Positions 36,406 to 46,612 of a stretch of DNA of 64,000 bases are shown in pieces. The position numbers and the translations under genes are program-made. This DNA comes from a bacterium (GTDB lineage: Bacteria > Eisenbacteria > RBG-16-71-46 > CAIMUX01): the NCBI GenBank assembly GCA_030431975.1, contig JAUIHP010000004.1:252001-316000 (forward strand), written 5' to 3'. The notes beneath the pieces were generated by a model. The model searched no databases and had not been told where the DNA came from. It saw nothing but the letters and a program-made list of their open reading frames with translations. Every line of letters starts with the position of its first letter. Position 1 is the stretch's first letter.

Positions 36406-36954
36406 ATGATGGAAACGTTGAAAGCGTGGGGAAGTGCGGTCTGGGCCGGACTCTCCGGTGTCGGCGGCCTGGTTCTTCTCGACGTCGTCCTCGTCGCCGC
36501 GCTCCTCATGATTCCGTTGGGTCTCGGTGGCAACTTCGTGCTGCTCGGCACCGCGCTTCTGATCGGCTTTCTCACCAACTTCTCGGTGATCAGCGTCTGG
36601 GTCATCGCAGTCTTCGCCATCCTGGTCATACTCGGAGAAGTCGTCGAGGCCGTCCTGGGCTCTTTCGTCGCGCAAAAGTTCGGGGCGAGCAAGTGGGGCA
36701 TGCTCGGTGCGTTCCTCGGCGGACTGGTCGGCGCCGTCATCGGCACGGCTTGGCTACCCATCATCGGCTCCCTCATCGGTTCCTTCGCCGGCGCCGCGGC
36801 CGGCGCCGTGGCCCTGGAGCTGATCAACGGCAAGGAAACCGAGCCGGGGTTGAAGGCGGGCTGGGGAGCGTTTCTCGGAAAGGTTCTTGCAACCGCATTC
36901 AAACTTGGCGTCGGCTTTGGGATGGCGCTCTACCTCGTCATCCGGACGCACTAG
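36406..36954 (+). CDS. DUF456-family membrane protein
   Basis: A 182-residue hydrophobic protein. ATG 36406 is chosen with AAGGG 11 nt upstream. ATG 36409 and a GTG at 36394 that overlaps the preceding stop as GTGA are alternatives. It has about five membrane segments with the Gly-rich pattern of DUF456: LGLGGNFVLLGTALLIGFLT, then FGASKWGMLGAFLGGLVGAVIG, LIGSFAGAAAGAVALEL and a final KVLATAFKLGVGFGMALYLV. The function of this family is unknown. Close spacing to the glycosyltransferase suggests cotranscription. Confidence 0.82.
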   Translation: MMETLKAWGSAVWAGLSGVGGLVLLDVVLVAALLMIPLGLGGNFVLLGTALLIGFLTNFSVISVWVIAVFAILVILGEVVEAVLGSFVAQKFGASKWGMLGAFLGGLVGAVIGTAWLPIIGSLIGSFAGAAAGAVALELINGKETEPGLKAGWGAFLGKVLATAFKLGVGFGMALYLVIRTH

Positions 36955-36993
36955 CCCACCCGCTCCGGTTTGGTTCCGCTGGAGCGAGCCAAA

Positions 36994-37025
36994 AAGAGAC
37001 GGCCTCCAGAAGGAAGCCGTCTCTT
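36994..37025 (-). terminator. Terminator between convergent genes, T-tract on the minus strand
   Basis: Stem AAGAGACGGC / GCCGTCTCTT with an inner TCC/GGA extension. Read on the minus strand it is followed by TTTTT, so it mainly terminates the minus-strand CxxCH protein gene ending at 37129. It may also act on the plus-strand DUF456 transcript. Confidence 0.75.
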
Positions 37026-37128
37026 GCAAGTCCCATCCACACCCGATGCGGGTGTCGTCAGAAACGTCGAAGCTCAGTAAGCAGAGCTTGGTATCGCCGC
37101 CTCGCTACGATCTCCACGACCAGATCGA

Positions 37129-38013
37129 TCAGCGAACCAGGACGACGCGCTCTGCGGCCCGCTCGGTCGGCGTCTGCAGGACGGTGTAGTACACGCCCGC
37201 CGGAAGCGCACGACCCTGGTCGCTCATTCCATCCCAGTCCAGTTGGTATTCACCTTCGGCCATAGAGCCGGAAGCCAGCTGGCGCACGGTCCGGCCATGA
37301 ACGTCCACAACTCGTAGATCGACCGTCGAGACCTGGTCGAGCGCAAACCGGACGACACTGCGTCCCGGTGCCGGGTTCGGAAAGAGCTGAAGCGGCGCAT
37401 CAGACAACACCACGGGGCCGTCGACATCGGAAGCGGCCTCGGGGACGATGAGATCGATTGTGTAGATCAGGTCCCCCGAGCTCGCGAAGTTGTTGTTGGC
37501 GGCGTTCCCGGCCAGGTAGAAGTGGGTTTCGCCGGATCCGACGGCCGGTGCGGTCCAGTCGATGAACCAACTGGTCCCGCCTGAGACCCCGGAATCGGTT
37601 CCCGCGGAAACGTGCTTGGCGTAGTCGCGGTCGTCGGGAGTCGCGCCTTCCGAGATCTGCGTCCGACCCATGTCGACGGATGCGAGGTCGCCGCCGCCGC
37701 TGTCCATGTCGGACTCCAGAAGCACCGTCATCTCAAATCCCCAACGCGATTGGACCGGATCCGCGATCACGACCTCGAGCGGGTACACCGCTCCCGGGTC
37801 GTAGGCTGCGGGCAGTCCCATGATCGCGACAGAGCCATCCCCGGTGTTAACCGTGCCGGAATGACAAAGGGTGCAGTTGAAGTTGTTCGGAGGATCTCCG
37901 GCGGTGCCGTCCGGCGGCCCTCCCGAGAAAGCCGATGCCGCCACCGGAATGGTGACGGCCATTAGTGCACAGATTCCCGACACCCGTAGAGAGGATGGGA
38001 CCGGAAAGGACAT
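37129..38013 (-). CDS. Secreted protein with choice-of-anchor V-like domain, CxxCH and FlgD/T9SS-like C-terminus
   Basis: A 294-residue exported protein. A signal peptide (about 1-28, ending VAASA) precedes FSGGPPDGTAGDPP and NCTLCHSG, a single CxxCH as found at the start of the choice-of-anchor V / Reeler-like module; it could bind one c-type heme. A beta-sandwich follows with RWGFEMTVLLE, HVSAGTDSG and FYLAGNAANNNFASSGD. The last 85 residues are a FlgD / type A sorting-like domain (LFPNPAPGRSVVRFAL, LPAGVYYTVL). It ends upstream of a strong terminator and is divergent from the respiratory operon. Probably a surface or secreted protein; role unknown. Confidence 0.82.
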   Translation of the reverse strand: MSFPVPSSLRVSGICALMAVTIPVAASAFSGGPPDGTAGDPPNNFNCTLCHSGTVNTGDGSVAIMGLPAAYDPGAVYPLEVVIADPVQSRWGFEMTVLLESDMDSGGGDLASVDMGRTQISEGATPDDRDYAKHVSAGTDSGVSGGTSWFIDWTAPAVGSGETHFYLAGNAANNNFASSGDLIYTIDLIVPEAASDVDGPVVLSDAPLQLFPNPAPGRSVVRFALDQVSTVDLRVVDVHGRTVRQLASGSMAEGEYQLDWDGMSDQGRALPAGVYYTVLQTPTERAAERVVLVR

Positions 38014-38105
38014 GAGTGGGCCTCCTGATGGATCGCGAGGGTTGAATGGGTGAGGGGCATAGCCCCGCCAGTGTGCCGACTCCCCGATAAAAAGCCTGGA
38101 CGAAT

Positions 38106-38135
38106 AGGGTATCCGGGATGATGGCGTCCGGTCAA
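38106..38135 (-). promoter_or_regulatory. Sigma-70-like promoter for the secreted CxxCH protein
   Basis: On the minus strand TTGACC (38135-38130) and TACCCT (38111-38106) are separated by 18 bp, about 90 bp upstream of the start codon. Confidence 0.4.
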
Positions 38136-38290
38136 AGAGAACTGGATTAGATTGGGAGTCTCATGCCAATTCTCCGACAAACTGGGTATGGATTTCTACT
38201 TATCCCAAGAAACAGCCGATTCAAAGGATCAAAGGGAAGACAATCGGACCTAACTCCAGCGCCGGCTGACAAATAGTGGTCTTTCTGCCC

Positions 38291-38319
38291 TTGACTTGTG
38301 TACGGGACCGGTCTACAAA
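38291..38319 (+). promoter_or_regulatory. Sigma-70-like promoter for the act-cox operon
   Basis: TTGACT (38291-38296) and TACAAA (38314-38319) with an ideal 17-bp spacer, in the 473-bp intergenic region before actA. The leader would be about 160 nt. Nothing else convincing was seen in 38014-38486 apart from the divergent minus-strand promoter. Confidence 0.55.
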
Positions 38320-38486
38320 CCGTTAGCTGTGCCTCGAGGCCGATCTTGACGCTTCCGGGTCCGATGGGTAGCATGGCGAACTTGTGAAACTTTGCACGAA
38401 CTTTGCTTCGGGCGTTCCTGCGCAGCCGGGTCAGCAAGTCATCAGGGAAAACCCACCGGGTTCGGCGCTCAAAACGAGGTAAGCGG

Positions 38487-39137
38487 GTGAATCGCTTTAT
38501 TTTTCCCAAGTGGCTGGACCAAATCCGGCCCGTCCTTCTGCTTGTGCTTCTAGGAGCACCGGCCTACCTGATTACGATCGGGTACTACGGGATGTGGCCC
38601 ACGACCCGGACGCAGGGCTATATGCCCGAGCAGCCGGTACCCTACAGCCACGCTCTCCATGTCGGTGAACTCGGGATGGACTGCCGGTACTGCCACAACA
38701 CGGTGGAGAAGTCCTCCCACGCGTCCATTCCCCCGACTTCCACCTGTATGAACTGCCACAGCATGATTCGAACGGAAGCGCCGACCCTGCTTCCGGTTCG
38801 CGAGAGCTACGCCAGTGGCGAGGCTGTCGAGTGGATCAAGGTTCATGACCTCTCCGATTTCGTCTACTTCAACCACAGCGCGCACGTGACGCGCGGAATC
38901 GGCTGCGAAACCTGCCACGGCCGGGTCGACAAGATGGAAGAAGTCTGGCAGGAAGCCCCCATTCGCATGGGCTGGTGCCTCGATTGTCACCGCAACCCCG
39001 AGAAACACCTGCGACCGGTGGAGCACGTCACCACGATGGGCTATCAACCGGCGGAAGATCAGAGCGTCCTCGGAGCGAGGCTCAAAGAGGAATACAACAT
39101 CAACCCGAACACGGACTGTTCCACATGTCATCGATGA
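38487..39137 (+). CDS. actA: Alternative complex III subunit ActA, pentaheme cytochrome c
   Basis: A 216-residue membrane-anchored cytochrome. GTG 38487 with GAGGT 6-7 nt upstream is chosen so that the single N-terminal membrane helix (VLLLVLLGAPAYLITIGYYG) follows the start closely. Five CxxCH heme sites are visible: CRYCH, CMNCH, CETCH, CLDCH and CSTCH (about residues 66, 88, 140, 164, 211). In alternative complex III ActA passes electrons from the quinol-oxidising core to cytochrome c or directly to the oxidase. Its stop overlaps actB as ATGA. First gene of a 14-kb respiratory operon. Confidence 0.93.
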   Translation: MNRFIFPKWLDQIRPVLLLVLLGAPAYLITIGYYGMWPTTRTQGYMPEQPVPYSHALHVGELGMDCRYCHNTVEKSSHASIPPTSTCMNCHSMIRTEAPTLLPVRESYASGEAVEWIKVHDLSDFVYFNHSAHVTRGIGCETCHGRVDKMEEVWQEAPIRMGWCLDCHRNPEKHLRPVEHVTTMGYQPAEDQSVLGARLKEEYNINPNTDCSTCHR

Positions 39138-42100
39138 AACCGGAGCCGAATCCGCTGCCGGAAACGCGTCCGACCACCGGGCGTGACTACTGGCGCAGCC
39201 TGGAAGAGTACGCCCAGACGCCGGAGTTCCAGGACATGGTCCATCGGGAGTTCCCGAGCATGGCTCCGGATGTCGTCAGCGACACCAGCCGTCGTGAATT
39301 CCTGAAGATCATGGGCGCGTCGCTGGGGATGGCCGGGCTAACCGGCTGCATGTGGCCGCAGGAGAAGATCCTCCCGTTCGCGGAGCGTCCCGAGGGACGA
39401 ATGCCCGGGATTCCCGTCTTCTACGCGACCGGAATGGAGCTGAGCGGTGTGGCCCGCGGTCTTCTCGCGAAGAGTTTCGATGGCCGCCCCGTCAAGATCG
39501 AAGGGAACCCTCAGCATCCCGAGAGCCAGGGCTCTTCGGATGTCGTTTCCCAGTCCGTCATTCTCGAGATGTACGACCCGGACCGCTCCCGCAACGTTGT
39601 TGAGGCACAGGGCGCTCAGACGTTCCAGCGGACATGGACGGAATTCGCAGCCGCAGCCGGGAAGGCCCTAAACGGCCAACGAGGCCGGGGCGCCGGATTG
39701 GCGGTCCTTTCTGAAACGACCAGTTCTCCGACCATGGCTGCGCTTCGCGCGCAGTGGATGCAGGCCTTTCCCGAGTCGGACTGGGTCGAATGGGAAGCCG
39801 TCGACCGGGACAACGAGCGGGCCGGTAGCCGCGCCGCCTTCGGCTCGGTACTTCGTCCCCACTATCATTTCAACCGGGCCGACGTCGTGGCGAGTTTCGA
39901 CGAGGACTTCCTTGTCTCCCATCCGGCTTCGGTCAAGTATGCCTTCGATTTCGTAGAAGGACGCCAGGCTCCCGGTGGGCATGGCGGACATGGTGCCTCC
40001 GGTCATGACTCGGGGCACGACTCGCACGGCCACGCCGCCAATGACGGTCACGGCAACGACCACGCCCACGGCGGCGCAGACATGCGGAAGGGCAGCTTCA
40101 ACCGGCTCTACGCGGTCGAGCCGTGCTACAGCCCGACCGGTGGAATGGCCGATCATCGTCTTCCGGTCGCTCCTTCGGAAGTGAGCACGGTTTTGGGTGA
40201 ACTCGCTGCCGAGTTGTTCCTGGGCAGCGGTCTGACTCATCCGTCGCTCGACGGTGCGCTTCGTTCCCGCCTCCAGGCGTTCCGCCAGGGTGGAAAACAC
40301 GCCGCGTTCGTCAAACAGATGGCTGCGGACCTGATGGCTCACCGGGGCGCTTCCGTGATTGCGGTGGGTGCGCGTCAGCCAGCGTCGGCCCACGCGCTTG
40401 GACACCTGATCAACGCTGCGCTCGGCAACATCGGTCAGACAGTCCACTTCGCTGCGGATCCGTCCGGAGATCGTCCGAGCTACATGAGCGCACTCACCGG
40501 TCTTGCCGGCAAGATGAAGGCAGGACGGGTCCGTACGGTTCTCATTCTCGGTGGAAACCCGGTCTTCGATGCGCCCGGCGATCTCGGGATGGCGGATGCT
40601 CTTTCCAATGTCGAGACCCGAATTCATCTTTCGCTGCACGAGAACGAGACGTCGATGGCGTGCAACTGGCGTCTGCCACGTGCGCACTTCCTCGAAGCAT
40701 GGGGTGACAGCCGGGCCTGGGACGGAACGATCACGATTACCCAGCCGCTCATTCGGCCGCTCTACGACGGCCGCTCAGCCACTGAGGTCGTCTCGGCCCT
40801 GCTGAACGGTGTCGAGACGCGGGGTTACGACCTGCTTCGGGCGCAAATGGGCGGTAGCGAAGAGAGATGGCGCGCTGCCCTCCATGATGGACTGGTGGCT
40901 GGATCCGGCTTTGCGATGCAGACGCCTTCGGTGGGCGGAGCCGGCCTCAGCGCCGTGCTTTCGAACCTGTCTCCAAGGGAGGCTTCTGCCTCGAACGGTG
41001 AGCTCGAAATCTCCTTTGCTCCGGACCCTGCGATCTACGACGGACGTTTCGCCAACAACGGTTGGCTTCAGGAACTGCCGGACCTGCTGACGAAGCTGAC
41101 GTGGGGGAACGCACTTCTCCTTGGCGTATCCACGGCCAACGCGATGGGACTGTCCGACGGTGACGTTGTCGCCCTGGAAACGGACGGGCGGAAGATCGAG
41201 GTACCGATTTGGACGACGCCGGGACAGGCGCCGCATTCGGGCCATCTCTATTGTGGTTACGGCCGCACGTCGGCCGGGCAGGTCGGAACGGAAGTCGGGG
41301 TGGATGTTTACCCGCTGCGAGGTTCGTCCGCGTGGCATCAGGCCTCCGGAGTCAAGATCACCAAGGTCGGCCGGACGGAAGAACTCGTTTCGACTCAGGA
41401 TCACTTCGCCATCGACGATGCTGGTCAGAAGGCAACGGCGAGCCGGCTGGGCGCCCTCGTTCAGGAAGCAACGGTCGAGGAGTTCAGCCACGGTCACGGT
41501 CACGACGACCACGGGCATCATCCTCCGGCGCTTCCCTTGTGGGATCCGCACGAGTACGACGGCAATCGTTGGGCGCTGACCATCGATCTCAATTCCTGCA
41601 CGGGTTGCAACGCCTGTGTCGTCGCCTGTCAGTCCGAGAACAACATTCCGGTTGTCGGTAAGGCCGAGGTCGCGATGGGCCGGGAAATGCACTGGATCCG
41701 CGTCGACCGCTACTTCCGCGGAGACCCGGAAGACCCCGCATTGGTCCTGCAGCCCGTTTCCTGCCAGCAGTGTGAGAATGCTCCCTGCGAGCAGGTTTGT
41801 CCGGTGGCGGCCACGGTCCACAGCAGTGAAGGCCTCAACGACATGGTCTACAACCGCTGCATCGGGACGCGGTACTGCGCGAACAACTGCCCGTACAAGG
41901 TGCGCCGCTTCAACTTCTTCAACTACAACGGTGGAATGGAAAGCGTCGAGAAGATGCGGGCCAACCCCGATGTGACCATGCGTGCCCGCGGCGTCATGGA
42001 GAAGTGCACGTTCTGCACCCAGCGCATCTCGCAGGTGAAGATTCAGGCCAAGAACGAGCGCCGGCCGATCGAGGACGGAGAGATCCGGACCGCCTGCGAG

Positions 42101-42313
42101 CAGGCTTGTCCGACCCGGGCCATCACCTTCGGAAATCTCAATGATCCGAACAGTCGCGTTCGCAAGCTGCAGGACGACGACCGTTCCTACGCCATGCTCG
42201 ACGGACACCTGCACACGAAGCCGCGTCTGAAGTACATGAAGAAGCTGCGGAATCCGGCCGCCGGTCTCGCTGGTAGTTCCGGCGACCACGGCCACGACGG
42301 TCACCACGGTTAG
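39134..42313 (+). CDS. actB: Alternative complex III subunit ActB (molybdopterin-enzyme-like plus Fe-S domain)
   Basis: A 1059-residue peripheral subunit. ATG 39134 overlaps the actA stop; ATG 39125 in frame is an alternative. It carries a Tat-type motif ([18 protein letters not shown], about 56-73), a molybdopterin-oxidoreductase-like body and a C-terminal ferredoxin-like domain with Cys clusters [11 protein letters not shown] (about 822), [13 protein letters not shown] (about 876), [13 protein letters not shown] (about 909) and CTFC (about 957). ActB holds Fe-S clusters that may relay electrons; the Mo cofactor is absent in characterised complexes. Three His-rich stretches stand out (about 281-315, 784-797 and the last ten residues), which are not part of the core fold. 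Confidence 0.93.
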   Translation: MKPEPNPLPETRPTTGRDYWRSLEEYAQTPEFQDMVHREFPSMAPDVVSDTSRREFLKIMGASLGMAGLTGCMWPQEKILPFAERPEGRMPGIPVFYATGMELSGVARGLLAKSFDGRPVKIEGNPQHPESQGSSDVVSQSVILEMYDPDRSRNVVEAQGAQTFQRTWTEFAAAAGKALNGQRGRGAGLAVLSETTSSPTMAALRAQWMQAFPESDWVEWEAVDRDNERAGSRAAFGSVLRPHYHFNRADVVASFDEDFLVSHPASVKYAFDFVEGRQAPGGHGGHGASGHDSGHDSHGHAANDGHGNDHAHGGADMRKGSFNRLYAVEPCYSPTGGMADHRLPVAPSEVSTVLGELAAELFLGSGLTHPSLDGALRSRLQAFRQGGKHAAFVKQMAADLMAHRGASVIAVGARQPASAHALGHLINAALGNIGQTVHFAADPSGDRPSYMSALTGLAGKMKAGRVRTVLILGGNPVFDAPGDLGMADALSNVETRIHLSLHENETSMACNWRLPRAHFLEAWGDSRAWDGTITITQPLIRPLYDGRSATEVVSALLNGVETRGYDLLRAQMGGSEERWRAALHDGLVAGSGFAMQTPSVGGAGLSAVLSNLSPREASASNGELEISFAPDPAIYDGRFANNGWLQELPDLLTKLTWGNALLLGVSTANAMGLSDGDVVALETDGRKIEVPIWTTPGQAPHSGHLYCGYGRTSAGQVGTEVGVDVYPLRGSSAWHQASGVKITKVGRTEELVSTQDHFAIDDAGQKATASRLGALVQEATVEEFSHGHGHDDHGHHPPALPLWDPHEYDGNRWALTIDLNSCTGCNACVVACQSENNIPVVGKAEVAMGREMHWIRVDRYFRGDPEDPALVLQPVSCQQCENAPCEQVCPVAATVHSSEGLNDMVYNRCIGTRYCANNCPYKVRRFNFFNYNGGMESVEKMRANPDVTMRARGVMEKCTFCTQRISQVKIQAKNERRPIEDGEIRTACEQACPTRAITFGNLNDPNSRVRKLQDDDRSYAMLDGHLHTKPRLKYMKKLRNPAAGLAGSSGDHGHDGHHG

Positions 42314-42330
42314 GGGAGACGAGCCGGTCG

Positions 42331-43779
42331 ATGAGACAGAATCAGCAAGTTCAGCTCGAGCTGGGTCGGACCCCCCTTGTCGAAGGCGGTCACGACTTCC
42401 ATGCCGTGACCGAGATTGTTTCATCGGTCGTCGAGCGTAGGAAATGGCCTATGGCCTGGTGGGTCGCCTTCCTGGCGAGCTTCGGGACCCTGGGCATCCT
42501 CGGACTCATGATCGGATGGCTCTTCTGGCAGGGTGTCGGCGTCTGGGGCGTCAACAACCCGGTCGGCTGGGGTTACGCCATCATCAACTTCGTTTTCTGG
42601 GTCGGCATCGGTCACGCCGGAACCCTGATCTCCGCCATCCTCTTCCTTCTCAGACAGAAGTGGAGAACGTCGATCAATCGATTCGCGGAAGCGATGACGA
42701 TCTTCGCGGTGATCTGTGCGTTGGTGTTTCCAGGCATCCACGTCGGGCGCCCCTGGCTCGCATGGTGGTTGTTCCCGCTTCCGTATCCGCAGGCGATGTG
42801 GCCGAACTTCCGGTCTCCGCTCCTGTGGGACGTCTTTGCGGTTGGAACCTACTTCACGGTTTCACTTCTCTTTTGGTACGTCGGACTCATTCCGGACCTG
42901 GCCACAATCCGGGATCGCGCCACGACCAAGTTCCGCCGTTTGATCTACGGTTTCTTCGCCCTCGGCTGGCGTGGTTCCCACCGTCACTGGCACCGCTATG
43001 AAGTGGCGTACCTGATCCTGGCCGGCCTGGCCACGCCCCTCGTTCTTTCCGTGCACTCCGTCGTTAGTTTCGACTTTGCCACGTCGCAGCTTCCCGGATG
43101 GCATACGACGATCTTCCCGCCCTACTTCGTTGCGGGCGCTGTCTTCTCCGGATTTGGAATGGTGTTGACCTTGATGGTTCCCTGCCGCGCTCTCTTCGGG
43201 ATGCAGGACCTGGTCACGATGCGCCATCTCGAGAACATGTGCCGGATCCTTCTCGTCACCGGCATGATGGTGGGCTACGCCTACAGCATCGAGTTCTTCA
43301 TCGCCTGGTACGGCGGAAACGAATACGAGAAGTTTGCGTTCATCAACCGCGCCTTCGGTCCCTACGCCTGGGCCTACTGGACGATGGTGAGTTGCAATGT
43401 TCTTTCTCCCCAGATCTTCTGGTTCCGCTGGGCCCGTCGAAACCTCTGGGTCATGTTCATCATTTCGATCTTCGTCAATATCGGTATGTGGTTCGAGCGC
43501 TTCGTCATCGTCGTGACCTCGCTGAGCCGGGACTTCCTCCCGTCGGCATGGGCGTACTACAAGCCGACCATGATCGACACTCTGACCTTTGTAGGCAGCT
43601 TCGGTCTCTTCTTTACGGCGTTCCTCCTTTTCATTCGCTTCCTCCCGATGGTGGCGATTGCCGAGGTCAAAGCGGTGATGCCGGAGGCCCACGCAAGTCA
43701 TGGACATGATCCGGATGACGGCGGCAATGCACCGGTCGGCGGACCGGCACTGCAGCCTGCCGGAGGAGGTCGCCAGTGA
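42331..43779 (+). CDS. actC: Alternative complex III subunit ActC (NrfD-like quinol-binding membrane subunit)
   Basis: A 482-residue protein with about ten membrane helices of the NrfD/PsrC family, the likely quinol-oxidation site of the complex. Hallmarks are [47 protein letters not shown] and [19 protein letters not shown] ribosome site GGGGAG precedes ATG 42331. The C-terminus has a short His/Asp stretch ([14 protein letters not shown]). Its stop overlaps actD as GTGA. Confidence 0.93.
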   Translation: MRQNQQVQLELGRTPLVEGGHDFHAVTEIVSSVVERRKWPMAWWVAFLASFGTLGILGLMIGWLFWQGVGVWGVNNPVGWGYAIINFVFWVGIGHAGTLISAILFLLRQKWRTSINRFAEAMTIFAVICALVFPGIHVGRPWLAWWLFPLPYPQAMWPNFRSPLLWDVFAVGTYFTVSLLFWYVGLIPDLATIRDRATTKFRRLIYGFFALGWRGSHRHWHRYEVAYLILAGLATPLVLSVHSVVSFDFATSQLPGWHTTIFPPYFVAGAVFSGFGMVLTLMVPCRALFGMQDLVTMRHLENMCRILLVTGMMVGYAYSIEFFIAWYGGNEYEKFAFINRAFGPYAWAYWTMVSCNVLSPQIFWFRWARRNLWVMFIISIFVNIGMWFERFVIVVTSLSRDFLPSAWAYYKPTMIDTLTFVGSFGLFFTAFLLFIRFLPMVAIAEVKAVMPEAHASHGHDPDDGGNAPVGGPALQPAGGGRQ

Positions 43780-44342
43780 GCGTCGCCCAGAATCAGGCCG
43801 CTGAGGCCGAGAAGGCCCAGTTCTTCGGCTACCTCGTTGAGTTCGACTCGGTCGATGAGGTTATGCACGCCGCAGAGCGCGTTCGGGACGCGGGTTACAC
43901 GAAGTGGGACACGCACACGCCGTTCCCCGTTCATGGCATGGACAAAGCCATGGGGATCAAGTACACGAAGCTGCCCATCGTCGTCCTGGGCGGCGGTCTG
44001 ACCGGATGTCTGGGCGCATTGCTCATGCAGTGGTGGATGAACGCAGTCGACTATCCCTACATCATCAGCGGTAAGCCGTTCTGGAGCATTCCGGCAAACA
44101 TTCCGGTTACGTTCGAGCTCACGGTGCTGTTCTCTGCATTGACGACGGTCTTCGGAATGCTCGCTTTCAACCAGCTGCCGCAGTGGCGTCACGGTGTCTT
44201 CGCCAGTGAGCGCTTCCTTCGGGCCACCGACGACAAGTTCTTCATCAGCATCGAGGCCAAGGATCCCAAGTTCGACGCCAAGAAGACGGCGGACTTCCTC
44301 TCCACGTTAGGTGGGGGCGAAGTCGAAGCTCTGGAGGAGTAG
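43776..44342 (+). CDS. actD: Alternative complex III subunit ActD (DUF3341)
   Basis: A 188-residue membrane protein starting at GTG 43776 in a GTGA overlap with actC. It has the DUF3341 pattern: an N-terminal soluble part ([40 protein letters not shown]), two membrane helices ([21 protein letters not shown] and [18 protein letters not shown]) and a soluble tail that starts with [10 protein letters not shown]. It is a structural subunit without cofactors in known complexes. actE begins on the base after its stop. Confidence 0.92.
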   Translation: MSVAQNQAAEAEKAQFFGYLVEFDSVDEVMHAAERVRDAGYTKWDTHTPFPVHGMDKAMGIKYTKLPIVVLGGGLTGCLGALLMQWWMNAVDYPYIISGKPFWSIPANIPVTFELTVLFSALTTVFGMLAFNQLPQWRHGVFASERFLRATDDKFFISIEAKDPKFDAKKTADFLSTLGGGEVEALEE

Positions 44343-44984
44343 ATGCCCAAGTGGGTCGTTCCAGCATTGGTCCTGCTCGGATCGTTGGCACTGGTGCCGC
44401 CGCTGCTCATCGCACGTGAGCGGTCGACGACGTTCCGCGAACCGAAGGTCCACCTGATTCCGGACATGGACCATCAGTTCAAGTACAAGGCGCAGCAGGA
44501 GAATCCGCTCTTTGCCGACGCCCGAGCGATGCGACTGCCCGTGGAAAACACGGTTGCCCGGGGCGAGTTGAAGGCGGACAGCCATCTGAACATGGGGGTC
44601 GTAAACGACGAGTGGGCGACCACGTTCCCTTTCCCGATCACGGCTGACGTCATGGCCCGGGGAAAGCAGCGGTTCGACATCTACTGCTCCCCGTGTCACG
44701 GATTGGACGGTCGGGGCAACGGCACCGTGGCGGTTCGGGCCCTGGCCCGCGGCGAGTCGAAGTGGATTCCGCCGCTGTCGTTCTACGACGCCACCGTCGT
44801 GGGGCGCGCTCACGGCCACATCTACAACACGATCAAGAACGGGATTCGAAACATGCCGGGCTACGCCTCGCAGATCGAAACCGAGGACCGCTGGGCCATC
44901 GTGGCCTACGTCCGCGCTCTTCAGCGCAGCCAGAACGCGACCATCGAGGATGTACCGCAGAGCATGCGGTCGTCGATGAGGTAA
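44343..44984 (+). CDS. actE: Alternative complex III subunit ActE, monoheme cytochrome c
   Basis: A 213-residue cytochrome beginning immediately after actD, with GGAGGAG inside the actD end as ribosome site. An N-terminal hydrophobic segment (VVPALVLLGSLALVPPLL) anchors it or serves as a signal. One heme site is seen in FDIYCSPCHGLDGRGNG, with a probable Met ligand in IRNMPGYASQI. It would receive electrons from ActA and pass them to the oxidase or to the CoxB cytochrome domain. Confidence 0.92.
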   Translation: MPKWVVPALVLLGSLALVPPLLIARERSTTFREPKVHLIPDMDHQFKYKAQQENPLFADARAMRLPVENTVARGELKADSHLNMGVVNDEWATTFPFPITADVMARGKQRFDIYCSPCHGLDGRGNGTVAVRALARGESKWIPPLSFYDATVVGRAHGHIYNTIKNGIRNMPGYASQIETEDRWAIVAYVRALQRSQNATIEDVPQSMRSSMR

Positions 44985-44991
44985 GAGACGA

Positions 44992-46200
44992 ATGGCAGGT
45001 CACGTGGACGCGCACAACGATAACTGGTCGATAGGCGGCATCGCCGACGGAGTGTCCCGCATCGGGATCGTCCTCGGTGTTCTTGGCCTGGCGGCGGCCG
45101 GCTTCCTCGGCTTCGCTCAGGAAGGAAACACGGAGCACTTCTACTCCGCCTGGCTCGTCAACTTCTGCTTCTTTCTCTCCATCACGTTGGGGGGACTCTT
45201 CTTCGTGTTGGCGCAGCACCTGACGGGAGCGACCTGGTCCGTGGTCGTTCGACGCCTCGCCGAGGTCGTGGCCTCGAACGCCTGGCTCATGCTTCTGCTC
45301 TTCGTACCCATCGTCCTGGGAATGAAAACGCTCTTCCCGTGGGCCAATCCGGAAGTGGTGAGTGGGGACCACATTCTCGAGGGGAAGGCTTCCTTTCTGA
45401 ATCAGAACTTCTTCCTCATTCGCAGCGGCATCTATTTTCTCGTCTGGATTCTTGCTTCGCAGTACTTCCTGCGCCGCTCGACCGGACAGGACGAGACCGG
45501 AGATATCGGGACGACGCTGTCGATGGAGAAGACGGCTGCGCCGATTACCCTGCTCTTCGCCGTCACGGTGACCTTTGCTTCCTTCGACTATCTGATGTCC
45601 CTGGAGCCGCACTGGTTCAGCACGATCTTCGGGGTCTACTACTTCGCGGGAAGCTTCCTCTGCTTCGTCGCCTTCCTCTCGGCAACGGTCCTCTTCCTGC
45701 AGGGGCGGGGACGCATGAAGGCCGCGGTGACTCCAGAGCACTACTATGACCTTGGAAAGTGGATGTTCGCCTTCACTGTCTTCTGGGCCTACATCGGTTT
45801 TTCTCAGTACTTCCTCATCTGGTACGCCAATATCCCCGAAGAAACAGGTTGGTACTACGTCCGCCAAAACAACGGATGGACAACCTTGAGCTGGATCATG
45901 CTCATTGGGCATTTCATCATCCCATTCCTGGGACTCCTGCCCCGGCCGATCAAGAAGAACCCGGTCACTCTCGGGTTCTGGGCCGTCTACATCATGATCA
46001 TGCACTGGCTTGATGTCTTCTGGATCGCGATTCCCAACGCGTACCCGAACGGGATCCCGTTCCACCCGCTCTACATTGCCTGTTTCCTGGGCATGGGCGG
46101 ACTCTATGTCGCATTCGTAGCGTTGGGCCTGAAGAACCGCTCACTTGTTCCCGCCCGGGATCCGCGTTTGCCGGAGTCCCTGGCCTTCGAGAACGCTTAG
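44992..46200 (+). CDS. actF: Alternative complex III subunit ActF (integral membrane)
   Basis: A 402-residue protein with about ten membrane helices. It shows the family blocks FYSAWLVNFCFFLSITLGGLFF, the HLTGATWSVVVRRLAE motif, SFDYLMSLEPHWFSTIFGVYYFAG and GFSQYFLIWYANIPEETGWY, as expected for ActF of alternative complex III. It is related to ActC by fold and is not known to bind quinol. The gene follows actE by 7 bp. Confidence 0.92.
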   Translation: MAGHVDAHNDNWSIGGIADGVSRIGIVLGVLGLAAAGFLGFAQEGNTEHFYSAWLVNFCFFLSITLGGLFFVLAQHLTGATWSVVVRRLAEVVASNAWLMLLLFVPIVLGMKTLFPWANPEVVSGDHILEGKASFLNQNFFLIRSGIYFLVWILASQYFLRRSTGQDETGDIGTTLSMEKTAAPITLLFAVTVTFASFDYLMSLEPHWFSTIFGVYYFAGSFLCFVAFLSATVLFLQGRGRMKAAVTPEHYYDLGKWMFAFTVFWAYIGFSQYFLIWYANIPEETGWYYVRQNNGWTTLSWIMLIGHFIIPFLGLLPRPIKKNPVTLGFWAVYIMIMHWLDVFWIAIPNAYPNGIPFHPLYIACFLGMGGLYVAFVALGLKNRSLVPARDPRLPESLAFENA

Positions 46201-46208
46201 GAGAGAGC

Positions 46209-46610
46209 ATGGCAGTACGCACCGAGGAAGGCGCGGACCCGAATGGATTCTGGACGGCAGTCGTAGGCGCCATCGGGGTCGTCGTAACGATGGCCATCAT
46301 CGTGGCCTTACAGGCGCTCTTCAACCGCGTCGACGCCGACGAGAGGCAGCGGAAGATCTATGACGCCGTATCGAACGAGCTCACCCGGGCGCGCGCGGAA
46401 CAGCTCGAAGGGATGAACACCTACGGTTGGGTCGACAAGGACGCAGGGGTTGTCGCCATTCCGATCGACAAGGCCATGGAGTTGACAGTACGGGACCTTC
46501 AGGTCTCGCGGCGAAACACGATGCACGGCGGAATGGACGGCTCGGGTCATGGTTCGGACCACGGCGCGGGTGCAGGCGATCACCAGGGCGCCGGGGGCGC
46601 AGGTCACTAG
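46209..46610 (+). CDS. Small single-pass protein with His-rich tail in the act-cox operon
   Basis: A 133-residue protein with one membrane helix (about 14-38, WTAVVGAIGVVVTMAIIVALQ), a helical linker (DERQRKIYDAVSNELTRARAEQ) and the conserved block YGWVDKDAGVVAIPIDKAMEL. This block is typical of small proteins encoded just before SCO genes in ACIII/caa3 operons. The C-terminal 32 residues are Gly/His/Asp-rich (HGSDHGAGAGDHQGAGGAGH at the end) and could bind copper or another metal. No established function. It is spaced 8 bp from actF and 2 bp from the SCO gene. Confidence 0.8.
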   Translation: MAVRTEEGADPNGFWTAVVGAIGVVVTMAIIVALQALFNRVDADERQRKIYDAVSNELTRARAEQLEGMNTYGWVDKDAGVVAIPIDKAMELTVRDLQVSRRNTMHGGMDGSGHGSDHGAGAGDHQGAGGAGH

Positions 46611-46612
46611 TC